The notes: generated from the sequence alone by a model not told the origin. DNA of 11,353 nucleotides from Candidatus Faecivivens stercorigallinarum (GCA_018715465.1 DVLN01000197.1:1-11353), one strand, 5' to 3'; shown: positions 1-7,752, numbered from the stretch's first letter. A program made the numbers and translations.

Positions 1-1722
1 GCCGGAGCCGATAACTTCACGGATCTTGTCAACCGGAATGATCATCGAACGCTGTTTGGGCGCATACTTGGATACATGGTCACGGTAATGCGGAATCGCC
101 TTAAGCATGACTTCATCCAGAATATAGTTGCGCGCCTTTTCGGTCTTTTCAAACGCTTCCTTGATGATATCCAGCGTCAGACCGTCGATCTTGATATCGA
201 CCTGAATTGCAGTAATACCCTTCTTGGTACCGCCGACCTTAAAGTCCATATCGCCGTAAAAGTCTTCCAGACCCTGAATGTCGACCATCGTCATCCAGCG
301 GTCCCCTTCGGTGATCAGGCCGCAGGAGATACCAGCAACCGGAGCCTTGATCGGAACACCAGCGTCCATCAGTGCCAGCGTGGAACCGCAGATCGAACCC
401 TGAGAGGTCGAACCGTTGGAAGAAAGAACCTCAGATACGACACGGATTGCATACGGGAATTCTTCAACAGAAGGCAGTACAGGAACAAGAGCTTTCTCAG
501 CCAGTGCGCCATGGCCGATTTCGCGGCGGCCGGGTCCACGGGAAGGACGGGTCTCACCGACCGAGTAGGACGGGAAGTTGTACTGGTGCATATATCTCTT
601 TTCCGTCTCTTCACTGATCGAGTCGAGGATCTGAGCATCACTGATCGGGCCGAGGGTCGCAACAGACAATACCTGAGTTTGTCCACGGGAGAACAGGCCG
701 GAACCATGTGCACGAGGCAGCAGTCCGACATCAGCCTGCAGCGGACGGATCTCATCCATGCCGCGGCCGTCAACACGCTTCTGCTCGTCCAGCAGCCAGC
801 GGCGGACAATGACCTTCTGAGCCTTATAGATTGCCTCGTCGATCAGGCCGGGCTCGGTCTCAGCATAGGTCTCATCATATTTCGCATGAATCGCATCCTT
901 GATCGGCAGCAGGTTTGCCTCACGGATGTTTTTATCGTCGGTATCCAGCGCAAATTTGAACTGATCGCCAAACTCAGCGAGAATCTCATCCAGCAGCTCG
1001 TGGGGAACTTCCTTGGAGATAAACTCGAATTTGGGTTTACCGATCTCTGCACGGATTTCCTCAATAAAGGAAACCATGTGCTTGATCTCTTCATGACCGG
1101 TTGCAATCGCCTGCAGCATGACATCGTTGGGAACCTCATTTGCGCCAGCCTCGATCATGACGATCTTTTCAGCAGTACCTGCAACAGTCAGGTTCAGGTC
1201 GGATTTTGCGCGGTCTTCACGATGGGGGTTGAGCACCAGTTTGCCGTCAACCAGACCAACCGATACAGCTGCAACCGTTCCGCTGATCGGGATATCCGAA
1301 ATAGCAACGGCAATCGAAGCTGCAAGGAAAGCCAGAATCTCAGGTGCATGGTCAATATCGCTGGACAGAACGGTCGTGACGATCGAAACGTCGTTGCGCA
1401 TATCCTTGGGGAACATCGGGCGCAGCGGGCGGTCGATCATACGGGCAGTCAGCGTCGCATGTTCGGTCGGGCGGGATTCTCTCTTGAGAAATGCGCCGGG
1501 AATCTTACCGACAGAGTACATCTTCTCTTCATAGTCGATGTTCAGCGGGAAAAAGTCGATGCCTTCACGGGGCTTTGCAGCCGCGGTGACGTTTGCCATG
1601 ACAATCGTCTCGCCATATTTGACCCAGCAGGAGCCGTTGGTCAGTTCACTGGTGCGGCCGGTTTCAACGGTCAGTTCCTCACCGGCAAAGGTTGTCTTAA
1701 AGGTGTGGACAATATGTGCCAT
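1..1722 (-). CDS. pnp: Polynucleotide phosphorylase (PNPase), C-terminus cut by window edge
   Basis: PNPase is a 3'-5' exoribonuclease that degrades RNA by phosphorolysis, releasing nucleoside diphosphates; it is a trimer and part of the cytoplasmic RNA-decay machinery. The minus-strand frame is open from ATG 1722 to base 1 (574 residues seen). It opens MAHIVHTFKTTFAGEELTVE, the start of the first RNase PH domain, and includes the RPLRPMFP segment. An all-helical linker domain follows, then the second RNase PH domain with FSRGQTQVLS, SNGSTSQGSICGSTLALMDA and YGDMDF (Asp491 and Asp493, metal-site region). The last visible residues, DKIREVIGSG, begin the KH domain; the rest of KH and the S1 domain lie outside. 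The start is supported by AAGGAGG at 1731-1737, 8 nt upstream. It follows rpsO, the classical rpsO-pnp order. Identity is very secure; the end is partial. Confidence 0.97.
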   Translation of the reverse strand, partial: MAHIVHTFKTTFAGEELTVETGRTSELTNGSCWVKYGETIVMANVTAAAKPREGIDFFPLNIDYEEKMYSVGKIPGAFLKRESRPTEHATLTARMIDRPLRPMFPKDMRNDVSIVTTVLSSDIDHAPEILAFLAASIAVAISDIPISGTVAAVSVGLVDGKLVLNPHREDRAKSDLNLTVAGTAEKIVMIEAGANEVPNDVMLQAIATGHEEIKHMVSFIEEIRAEIGKPKFEFISKEVPHELLDEILAEFGDQFKFALDTDDKNIREANLLPIKDAIHAKYDETYAETEPGLIDEAIYKAQKVIVRRWLLDEQKRVDGRGMDEIRPLQADVGLLPRAHGSGLFSRGQTQVLSVATLGPISDAQILDSISEETEKRYMHQYNFPSYSVGETRPSRGPGRREIGHGALAEKALVPVLPSVEEFPYAIRVVSEVLSSNGSTSQGSICGSTLALMDAGVPIKAPVAGISCGLITEGDRWMTMVDIQGLEDFYGDMDFKVGGTKKGITAIQVDIKIDGLTLDIIKEAFEKTEKARNYILDEVMLKAIPHYRDHVSKYAPKQRSMIIPVDKIREVIGSG

Positions 1723-1730
1723 ATGGGCAG

Positions 1731-1737
1731 CCTCCTT
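1731..1737 (-). promoter_or_regulatory. Ribosome binding site of pnp
   Basis: AAGGAGG on the minus strand lies 8 nt before ATG 1722. It fixes the pnp start and sits directly 3' of the long leader stem (1755-1818), so folding of that stem could affect its accessibility. Confidence 0.85.
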
Positions 1738-1754
1738 ACTTGTAAACTGATCAG

Positions 1755-1818
1755 GCGGGTACGCTTGCTTCTGCGCATAGGCTTAGCAATAAATCCTGCC
1801 CCCGGCAAGCGGACCCGC
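1755..1818 (-). promoter_or_regulatory. Long stem-loop in pnp leader, candidate RNase III/PNPase autoregulatory structure
   Basis: Arms 1805-1818 (RNA 5' side, GCGGGTCCGCTTGC) and 1755-1768 (3' side, GCAAGCGTACCCGC) pair at 13 of 14 positions around a 36-nt loop. The stem ends 17 nt before the pnp Shine-Dalgarno site. In E. coli the pnp leader forms a long duplex that RNase III cuts and PNPase then uses to repress its own synthesis. Position and form here fit such a role, but the parallel is inferred. A competing pairing, GTTTAGCA at 1838-1845 with TGCTAAGC at 1781-1788 (8 bp with one G-U), would cross this stem as a pseudoknot or an alternative fold. Confidence 0.6.
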
Positions 1819-1900
1819 GCCGGACGTACGATTTAATGCTAAACGGAACTAGCGCCAGATAAGCCTGCCGCCTGGTCATGACGTTGGATTTATACACCAA

Positions 1901-1927
1901 AAGGCAGACGGTTTGCCCATCTGCCTT
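1901..1927 (-). terminator. Hairpin after rpsO, weak terminator or attenuator
   Basis: Perfect 8-bp arms AAGGCAGA/TCTGCCTT (1920-1927 and 1901-1908) enclose an 11-nt loop, starting 13 nt after the rpsO stop. In the transcribed direction only TTTTGG follows, so the U-tract is poor. I read it as a leaky terminator or an mRNA-stabilising 3' hairpin that sets the rpsO:pnp ratio rather than a full stop. Confidence 0.5.
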
Positions 1928-1940
1928 ATCGGTCACAGAA

Positions 1941-2207
1941 TTACTTACGAAGACCCAGCTTCGCAACGATTGCACGATAACGTTCGATATCGTTCTTCAT
2001 CAGGTAGCCCAGCAGGTTACGACGGCGGCCAACCATTTTCAGCAGACCACGGCGGGAATGATGGTCATTCTTGTTGGTCTTCAGATGCTCGGTCAGGTCG
2101 TTGATTCTTCTGGTCAGAATGGCGATCTGAACCTCGGGAGAACCGGTGTCGCCCTCATGCAGCGCGTTGTTGACAATGATCTCGGTCTTTTCTTCTTTTC
2201 TCATCAT
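1941..2207 (-). CDS. rpsO: 30S ribosomal protein S15
   Basis: S15 is a primary binding protein of the 30S subunit that binds the central domain of 16S rRNA and helps nucleate platform assembly. The 88-residue product has the usual family length and its hallmark segments: DTGSPEVQIAILT near residues 20-32, NDHHSRRGLLKMVGRRRNLL near 47-66 (rRNA-binding region), and the end LGLRK. Two consecutive ATG codons (2207 and 2204) are possible starts; GAGGTGA at 2214-2220 gives 6 or 9 nt spacing, so either works. It has its own promoter (2314-2342) and a structured leader, and lies 218 nt upstream of pnp. Identity is secure; only the choice between adjacent ATGs is open. Confidence 0.97.
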   Translation of the reverse strand: MMRKEEKTEIIVNNALHEGDTGSPEVQIAILTRRINDLTEHLKTNKNDHHSRRGLLKMVGRRRNLLGYLMKNDIERYRAIVAKLGLRK

Positions 2208-2229
2208 GATGAGTCACCTCTTTATAAAT

Positions 2230-2306
2230 GTTTGCCTATACCATAGTAAAGGGAACGGTGATTCCCCGGTCCGGGGCTGAATCCACAAAACCATCTGTAC
2301 GGCAAC
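2230..2306 (-). promoter_or_regulatory. Structured rpsO leader, candidate S15 autoregulatory element
   Basis: The leader of about 100 nt has a closing stem pairing its 5' end GTTGCC (2301-2306) with GGCAAAC (2230-2236; one bulged base), which ends 9 nt before the Shine-Dalgarno site. Inside, a GC-rich hairpin (2260-2283) pairs CCCCG with CGGGG around GAC and GATT with AATC, and ATGGT may pair with ACCGT outside it. Ribosomal protein S15 represses its own mRNA through differing leader structures in several bacteria; whether this one binds S15 is inference from position and shape. Confidence 0.45.
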
Positions 2307-2313
2307 GATAGTT

Positions 2314-2342
2314 AGTATAGCATAAACCTTGCCATTTGTAAA
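2314..2342 (-). promoter_or_regulatory. SigA-type promoter of rpsO-pnp
   Basis: On the minus strand TTTACA (2337-2342) and TATACT (2314-2319) are separated by exactly 17 bp, with an extended -10 TG dinucleotide one base before TATACT. Transcription should start near 2307. The -35 box lies about 30 bp after the popT stop codon and I see no intrinsic terminator between, so readthrough from the cdaA operon may also feed rpsO-pnp. Confidence 0.85.
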
Positions 2343-2372
2343 GGGTTTTTCAGACATCCGGCGGATTTTGCC

Positions 2373-3221
2373 TCATTTTTCTTCCGGTTTCCGGCGGCTG
2401 AACAATCCCCGCAGCAAATTGGAGGTGCACAGCAGCGAAAGCGCCGCTCCCGCCAGGCAGGCCAGCAACCCCCACAGAATATCCATCCCTTCCACCGGCT
2501 GGCTCGGCCAGATATTGGGGATGCTTCCAATCACACATCCAAGGATTCCAAAATACATCGCCTGTTTATGCTGCTGCAACAATATATCCAGTATCTTTGC
2601 GCAGAACAGGATTCCGATAATCATGCCGACACCGGTTGGGACCAGTACGGCGAAATTCCATTCGCTGACCGCTGTCAGAACGCTATGATAAACGCCAAAC
2701 AGCATCAGAAAGAACGAACCGCTGACCCCCGGAATCACCATCGCCGCCGCAGCAAACGCCGCGTACAGCAACAGCTGGATCATCTGGGTAAGACTGGGGT
2801 TCCGAATCAATTCGACCCCCGAATCATCCGGCCGGACAAAGAAAATGCAGATCATGACCGCCAGCGCCGCAATCAACGCGAGCAGGCTGTGACGGCGAAA
2901 CGGCTCTTCCAGCGACTTGCGGACGACCAATGGGATGCTCCCGGCGACGACACCGATAAAAAACAGCTGCATCTCGACGGGATGGCTTTGCAGCATACCC
3001 GACAGGATGCCCGATAGCAGCAAAACCCCCAATACCATGCCCACACCGATTGGGGCCAGATAGATCACGCTTTTTTTGAAATTTCGGCGCAGGTTGCTGA
3101 TCGCACCGATCATCTCGTCGAAGATATCCAGAATGACGGACATCGTTCCTCCGCTCATTCCCGGAATGATGCTGGATATTCCGATCAGCATTCCGTTTAT
3201 CAGATTGCGAATATGTTGCAT
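2373..3221 (-). CDS. popT: DUF368 membrane protein, probable undecaprenyl-phosphate translocase PopT
   Basis: DUF368 proteins (PopT) are reported to return undecaprenyl phosphate, the lipid carrier of peptidoglycan and other envelope polymers, from the outer to the inner leaflet of the cytoplasmic membrane. The 282-residue product is strongly hydrophobic with many predicted membrane helices. It carries the duplicated family signature IIPGMSGGT (PGMSGG residues 20-25) and VIPGVSGSF (PGVSGS residues 164-169), consistent with two inverted structural repeats. I chose ATG 3221 because GGAAAGG lies 8 nt upstream; the frame extends to TTG 3254 (293 residues) but with no good ribosome site. It begins 55 nt after the upstream lipoprotein gene and probably ends the cdaA operon. 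The family call is strong; the transport function rests on homologues. Confidence 0.88.
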   Translation of the reverse strand: MQHIRNLINGMLIGISSIIPGMSGGTMSVILDIFDEMIGAISNLRRNFKKSVIYLAPIGVGMVLGVLLLSGILSGMLQSHPVEMQLFFIGVVAGSIPLVVRKSLEEPFRRHSLLALIAALAVMICIFFVRPDDSGVELIRNPSLTQMIQLLLYAAFAAAAMVIPGVSGSFFLMLFGVYHSVLTAVSEWNFAVLVPTGVGMIIGILFCAKILDILLQQHKQAMYFGILGCVIGSIPNIWPSQPVEGMDILWGLLACLAGAALSLLCTSNLLRGLFSRRKPEEK

Positions 3222-3276
3222 TGTTTTGGCCTTTCCCAGGGAAGCGCTCTCCAATTGAGCTGCTGTTTCCCCGTAT

Positions 3277-4695
3277 TTATTGATGATAAATTGAAATCTC
3301 GCGGCCGCCGGGATTGTCCGAATGGGACAGCGGCCCGCCTGTCAGCTGCTGATGCAGCAAAAACATCGGCAGAAAAAATCCTTCATTCAGCAGTGCCTGT
3401 TCGGCTTCGACATACAGCGCGGACGCCTCATCTGAATCTGTTGCCGCCGCTGCCTGCCGGAATAGTGCGGAAAATGTCCCGTCCCCTGCTTCACTGTCCG
3501 TCTCCACCATCCCCATCAGCACGCCGGATGGGTGATCATATGCAGCCGTCAGACAGGTCAGAGCGGCATCATAATCGCCAGTCTCCACCCGCTGCCGCAG
3601 TTCCCGTTCGGGCAACAGCTCGACTGCAAGGAACAACCCGAAATCCCGCTGCCAGATCTGCGCCGCTGCGGCAAACGCATCGTACAAACCTGACTCTTCC
3701 TCGATCAGGACGGTCAGTCCCTCGCTCCCGCCGGTTTCTGCGGCAGCCTGGCGGAACATCTGCTGCATATCGGTACGGTCGGTCTGCGGCAGCTCCAGCT
3801 GTGTGCCATCCTCCCACATGCTTTCCGGCAGCAGCCTGCGGAGGCTGTCCTCCGGCAGGTCACACAGCAGCGCCTGCCGCGCCCGTTCATCGGCAAAGAG
3901 TGGGCATTTGGGGTTGAGCATCAATCCATAGACCAGCCCTTCTCCCCCTTCTTCTACCAGCTGCCAGTATGCGTACTGCTGCTCCGGCTCAACTTCGGTG
4001 GACAACAACACCGCTGTGCCTTCCTCAGTGGTTCCTGGCATTCCTCTAAGCCGCAGTTCAGTTTCGTTCCAGGTCGTGACCCGGTAATCTCCGTTGCCGA
4101 TCACTGTATCCTGCGACAGCCCGTATCTGCCATGTGTCGACAGGAAAAAATCCTCCCGGCAGGGGCTGGCCGGCGCGGTAGAAAGAAGATGGAGAAAGCG
4201 GTTGTCCGGCTGCTGAAGGGTAAAGACGACCGTCCGCTCGTCAGGAGCCGTTACACCAAACAACGTCTCTTCCCCCTGCAACATTTCTGCACTTCCGGCA
4301 ATGGCGGTAAAATTTCCAGCATACGGGCTGTCGGTCTGCGGGTCAAACAGCCGCCGGAAGGCAAAGACGAAATCGTCTGCCTGCAAGTTTTCTCCGTCCG
4401 ACCACTGTTCTCCTTCCCGCAGGGTAAAGGTGTACCGCAATCCGTCGGCTGATACCTGCCAGCTTTCGGCGGCAGATGGAACAATCTCGCCATCCCTTAC
4501 CGCAACCAGCCGCTTAAACATCTGCCGGACCACAAAATCCGCCTCTTCTCCCTGTGCCAACTGAGGATCGAGGTTGACCGGCATCTGACCAGCGGCGAGC
4601 AGCAGATCGCCGTCATCGCCACATCCGCCAAACAAGGAAAGCAACAGCAGCACCGCTGTCAGCATAGCCGCCAGCCGTCCAGATTTATTCCGCAT
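3277..4695 (-). CDS. ABC transporter solute-binding lipoprotein, oligopeptide (OppA-like, SBP_bac_5) family
   Basis: This is an extracellular, membrane-anchored substrate-binding protein of the peptide/nickel family. The 472-residue product starts with a basic then hydrophobic signal peptide (LTAVLLLLSLFGG) and a candidate lipidated Cys25 in FGGC, a somewhat off-consensus lipobox. The mature part shows family features: NLDPQLAQG, FKRLVAVRDGEIVPSAAESW, YTFTLREGEQWSDGENLQADDFVFAFRRLFDP and the later GNGDYRVTTW. ATG 4695 was chosen because it directly precedes the signal peptide; the frame extends to 4743 without a better site. It overlaps the upstream oxidoreductase by 11 nt, implying translational coupling. 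No permease or ATPase gene is in the window, so its transporter partner and ligand are unknown. It is shorter than typical OppA (about 540 residues). Confidence 0.87.
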   Translation of the reverse strand: MRNKSGRLAAMLTAVLLLLSLFGGCGDDGDLLLAAGQMPVNLDPQLAQGEEADFVVRQMFKRLVAVRDGEIVPSAAESWQVSADGLRYTFTLREGEQWSDGENLQADDFVFAFRRLFDPQTDSPYAGNFTAIAGSAEMLQGEETLFGVTAPDERTVVFTLQQPDNRFLHLLSTAPASPCREDFFLSTHGRYGLSQDTVIGNGDYRVTTWNETELRLRGMPGTTEEGTAVLLSTEVEPEQQYAYWQLVEEGGEGLVYGLMLNPKCPLFADERARQALLCDLPEDSLRRLLPESMWEDGTQLELPQTDRTDMQQMFRQAAAETGGSEGLTVLIEEESGLYDAFAAAAQIWQRDFGLFLAVELLPERELRQRVETGDYDAALTCLTAAYDHPSGVLMGMVETDSEAGDGTFSALFRQAAAATDSDEASALYVEAEQALLNEGFFLPMFLLHQQLTGGPLSHSDNPGGREISIYHQ

Positions 4696-6268
4696 ATTCG
4701 GAAATGATCGCCCCAGCGACCCGCAGTCCGTCCACTGCCGCACTCATAATGCCGCCAGCATATCCCGCGCCTTCTCCGCATGGATACAGGCCGCGGACAG
4801 CCGACTGGAAATCCTCTCCGCGGGGAATCCGCACCGGCGAAGAGGTACGGGTCTCCACCCCGGTCAAAATCGCGTCGGGTGCCGCAAATCCGGGCAGCTT
4901 ACGGTCAAACACCCGAAGCCCAATCCGAAGCATATCGGTCACAAAAGAGGGCAGCAGCCGATCAAAGTCGGCTTTTTCCACCCCCAGCGCATAGGAAGGA
5001 GTCACCTTTCCGACCTTCAGGCCCGGTCTCCCCTCCAGAAAGGAACCGACATCTGCTGCCGGCGCCCGCCAGTTTTTCCCGGCAGCGACAAACGCCCGCT
5101 GCTCCAGTTCCCGCTGAAACGCCATCCCGGCGAGCGGATCGGGCCCAAAATCGGCACTGCTGACAGATACCGCAACCGCCGCGTTGGCATTATCCCGGTC
5201 ACGGCGGTATTCACTCATCCCGTTGGTGACGATGCCCCCCTCTTCCGAGGCGGCGGGTACCACCAGTCCGCCCGGGCACATGCAAAAAGTATAGACAGCC
5301 CGTCCATTTTCCCGGTGCGAAAGCTGGTATTCCCCCGGCGGCAAAAACGGGCTACCCGCCATCTCTCCATATAATCCGCGGTCGATGTCGGTTTGCAGAT
5401 GCTCAATCCGTACCCCCACCGAAAACGGCTTGGGTTCCATCGGCACACCTGCCCGGCGCAGCATCTCAAAAGTATCCCGTGCGGAATGACCGACAGCCAG
5501 TATCAGACGCGAACAGGCGATCTTTTCGCCATTGACCTCAACCGCCTTCAGCTGACCATTCTGGATATCCAGCCCGGTCAGGCAGGTATTGAATCGGATT
5601 TCCCCGCCATTGCGGATAATCTCCTCCCGCATTGAGCAGACAACACCCCGCAGCAGATCAGTCCCGATATGCGGCTTAGCACGCCGGAGGGTTTCCGCCG
5701 GTGCGCCATGCTCCCCGAAGCGTTCCAGTACATACCGGCACAATGGATCATGGATGCGGGTGGTCAGTTTCCCATCGGAAAAGGTGCCGGCGCCTCCTTC
5801 CCCAAACTGTACGTTGCAATTCGGGTCGAGCTCTCCGCGGCTCCAGAACCCGTTGACTGCACGAACCCTGTCCTCCATTCGGCCGCCCCGCTCCAGCACA
5901 ATGACCCGGTACCCCTGACGGGCAAGCAGTCCGGCCGCAAAAATACCCGCCGGTCCAAAACCTGCAACCACCACGGGGGTCGCGCATGGAAGGTTTCCTT
6001 TTTGAATCGTAAAATCCTCATCTGGCCGATACTGGATCGTAACGCCCCGGGGCGGATGGACGGCAAAGCGTTGTTCATCCCCCGCCAGCCGCACTGCGAC
6101 GGTCGAAACCAGATGAATTTCGCCCCTGCGCCGGGCATCCAGCGAAGATTTATAAACATAGGCTTCCTTTACACCGCCGGGCTTCAACCCCAACCGGGAA
6201 AGCGCCTTTTCAACAGCAGCACCGTCCCCGCTTCCGGGCGGTGTTTTGATATTGGAAATCAGCAGCAT
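4685..6268 (-). CDS. FAD-dependent oxidoreductase, COG2509-type uncharacterised dehydrogenase
   Basis: This is a probable soluble flavoprotein of unknown substrate. The 527-residue product has a small N-terminal domain with the family segment YVYKSSLDARRRGEIHL. An FAD-binding Rossmann motif follows, VVVAGFGPAGIFAAGLLARQG (GFGPAG residues 103-108), ending in the ribose-binding acidic strand VIVLERG. Next come NCNVQFGEGGAGTFSDGKL (about 151-168), a second dinucleotide-type strand LILAVGHSARD, and the C-terminal FAD contact YPCGEGAGYAGGIMSAAVDGLRVA. Start ATG 6268 is set by AAAGGGA (6275-6281) with 6 nt spacing; a longer frame to 6352 would run through the intergenic hairpin. It sits between cdaR and a binding lipoprotein, overlapping the latter by 11 nt. 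No experimental function is known to me; a link to c-di-AMP is suggested only by position. Confidence 0.88.
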   Translation of the reverse strand: MLLISNIKTPPGSGDGAAVEKALSRLGLKPGGVKEAYVYKSSLDARRRGEIHLVSTVAVRLAGDEQRFAVHPPRGVTIQYRPDEDFTIQKGNLPCATPVVVAGFGPAGIFAAGLLARQGYRVIVLERGGRMEDRVRAVNGFWSRGELDPNCNVQFGEGGAGTFSDGKLTTRIHDPLCRYVLERFGEHGAPAETLRRAKPHIGTDLLRGVVCSMREEIIRNGGEIRFNTCLTGLDIQNGQLKAVEVNGEKIACSRLILAVGHSARDTFEMLRRAGVPMEPKPFSVGVRIEHLQTDIDRGLYGEMAGSPFLPPGEYQLSHRENGRAVYTFCMCPGGLVVPAASEEGGIVTNGMSEYRRDRDNANAAVAVSVSSADFGPDPLAGMAFQRELEQRAFVAAGKNWRAPAADVGSFLEGRPGLKVGKVTPSYALGVEKADFDRLLPSFVTDMLRIGLRVFDRKLPGFAAPDAILTGVETRTSSPVRIPRGEDFQSAVRGLYPCGEGAGYAGGIMSAAVDGLRVAGAIISEYAE

Positions 6269-6324
6269 GACAAATCCCTTTCGGATATATTTTAAAACTG
6301 TTGGCGGCAGATATACACGCCAAA

Positions 6325-6348
6325 GGGCTGCCGGATATCCAGCAGCCC
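6325..6348 (-). terminator. GC-rich hairpin between cdaR and the FAD oxidoreductase gene
   Basis: A near-perfect palindrome starts 21 nt after the cdaR stop: GGGCTGCTGG and CCGGCAGCCC pair over 10 bp (one G-U) around ATAT. The following sequence is only TTTGG, so it is a weak intrinsic terminator at best. It may act as a partial terminator or processing/stability hairpin that lowers expression of the downstream genes relative to cdaA-cdaR. Confidence 0.4.
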
Positions 6349-6369
6349 TCACCGTTCAGACTGACTTTT

Positions 6370-7752
6370 TCAATTCCCGGTGTCTGAAACAACTTCTTTG
6401 GGAACAACGTCAATACTGACGCTGTACTCTCCGACTGCCCAGGCCAGTACTTTGCCCTGCACATAAACCTTAACCGAAACGGTATACCGTCCACGGCTGA
6501 GGCTATACTGAGACAGGTCAATGATACCGACCAAATCTTCCTGTGTCAGATCGGCAATAATCGACGAATCTCCGACCACCCGGATATTCTCTATCGAGTC
6601 GCTGAGTGTCGTAATATCGTATCCGCTCGGCAGGTTTTCAAAGACAAAGTTGTTCAAATCCAGTGTCCGTGCCGACAACCCATAGGTCGGGAAGGTCACG
6701 GTAACCGAGGTGACATTTTCGACATTCTTCAGACCGGCATTGAGGGTGATATCCAACGTCAGCTCGGTTCCGATGTCGATTTCACGGAAATCAATCGGGC
6801 CGACGGTGATCGCATCCACATTATCAATCGTCTCACTGGGCGACGCAACCAGAATGGAATTTCTCGAAAGGGTGTACCCCAGCTGTTCGATCGGGAATCC
6901 ACGCGGAACATTGACAAACTCGACATTCAGCGGCAGTTCCTTGGTCTTATAGATCGGCACCGTCACCGTCACTGTGTTGTGGTCATATTCGATATTCTCG
7001 CTCGAGACGGCAGCGCCCATCTCATCCACCAGCGTGACTGTACCAGTCGTCGTCAGTGTTTCCGAAAGCTCCTGTTCCGTCGGGATATTGACGACACAGC
7101 GGCTGATCTTGTTGACCTCGGTCTGCGGACCCGTCACCGTGATGTAATCAAAGTCACCATACGCCGTTTCCATCAGGTACCCTTCCGCCGCCGTCAGATT
7201 GGGTGTAATGATCTCAAGCGGCAGTGTCCGGCTGATGATCTTATCAAAGGTCAGCTCGACCTCGGCCGGTGACCAGGAAGTGATCGTATAATCCGAACTG
7301 CTTGCTTTGGAGATAACTTCGATCGACAGGGTATAGGTTCCCGCCTTGGTGACCGAGGACAGTGAGACACGGGCATTAAAATCGTCCGCATCCAGTGATG
7401 TAATCGCATAGCGCGTGCCGGTGACATGAACGTCAACCGTCGTCTTAATGTCCCCGATCAGTTCCAGTCCCAGATCCTGGGCCATCGAGTTTTCATAACT
7501 GACAGTGACCGGAACATTGCTGACCGTATCATTAAAATCTGTCGTCTGCTGCATACAAACGGTAAACCACAGCAGCACCGCACAGATCAGCGAAAACAAT
7601 GCGACAAACTTATTGTTGTTAAACAGCGACTGAATACTCACGCCGCCGCCTTTTTTCTCTGGCTGTCCACCCTTTTGCGGCGTGCCGTTTGCCTTTGGAA
7701 CCGGCACTGGGGTATCCGGTGCATCCTTTTTCTTAAACAAACCCAAAAACAC
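6370..7752 (-). CDS. cdaR: CdaR, YbbR-domain regulator of the diadenylate cyclase
   Basis: CdaR is a membrane-anchored, mostly extracytoplasmic protein that interacts with CdaA and modulates c-di-AMP synthesis. The 460-residue product has a cytoplasmic N-terminus of about 45 residues rich in Pro, Lys and Gly, one membrane segment (NKFVALFSLICAVLLWFTVCM, about 48-67), then about 390 residues of beta-rich YbbR repeats. The repeats recur with the pattern xVPVTVxYEN, LPLEIITPN, LPLNVEFVNVPRGF and DLNNFVFENLPSGY, each followed by a VxGxxSxI-like turn; I count four. The start is GTG 7752, preceded by the purine-rich AGGAGAAGGGA. It begins 17 nt after the cdaA stop, the conserved cdaA-cdaR order. 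The N-terminal tail is longer than in the family members I know. glmM, the usual third member, is absent here. Confidence 0.94.
   Translation of the reverse strand: MFLGLFKKKDAPDTPVPVPKANGTPQKGGQPEKKGGGVSIQSLFNNNKFVALFSLICAVLLWFTVCMQQTTDFNDTVSNVPVTVSYENSMAQDLGLELIGDIKTTVDVHVTGTRYAITSLDADDFNARVSLSSVTKAGTYTLSIEVISKASSSDYTITSWSPAEVELTFDKIISRTLPLEIITPNLTAAEGYLMETAYGDFDYITVTGPQTEVNKISRCVVNIPTEQELSETLTTTGTVTLVDEMGAAVSSENIEYDHNTVTVTVPIYKTKELPLNVEFVNVPRGFPIEQLGYTLSRNSILVASPSETIDNVDAITVGPIDFREIDIGTELTLDITLNAGLKNVENVTSVTVTFPTYGLSARTLDLNNFVFENLPSGYDITTLSDSIENIRVVGDSSIIADLTQEDLVGIIDLSQYSLSRGRYTVSVKVYVQGKVLAWAVGEYSVSIDVVPKEVVSDTGN

Noticed and set aside
76..1836. Long plus-strand open frame of 586 codons
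   Set aside because: It is the antisense of pnp; its product is rich in Asp, Arg, Gln and Cys with no recognisable domain, while the minus strand encodes an unmistakable PNPase.
1878..2246. 122-codon plus-strand open frame over rpsO
   Set aside because: It is antisense to rpsO and runs through its leader; no ribosome site or domain is visible.
2340..2372. Terminator after popT
   Set aside because: Only a 4-bp ATCC/GGAT stem with no following T-run is present, too weak to call.
3213..3917. 234-codon plus-strand open frame
   Set aside because: It is antisense to the well-supported binding-protein gene and its product is Pro/Arg/Ala-rich low-complexity sequence typical of shadows in GC-rich DNA.
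6269..6352. N-terminal extension of the FAD oxidoreductase to 6352
   Set aside because: It would translate through the GC-rich palindrome, matches no family sequence, and lacks the good ribosome site found before ATG 6268.
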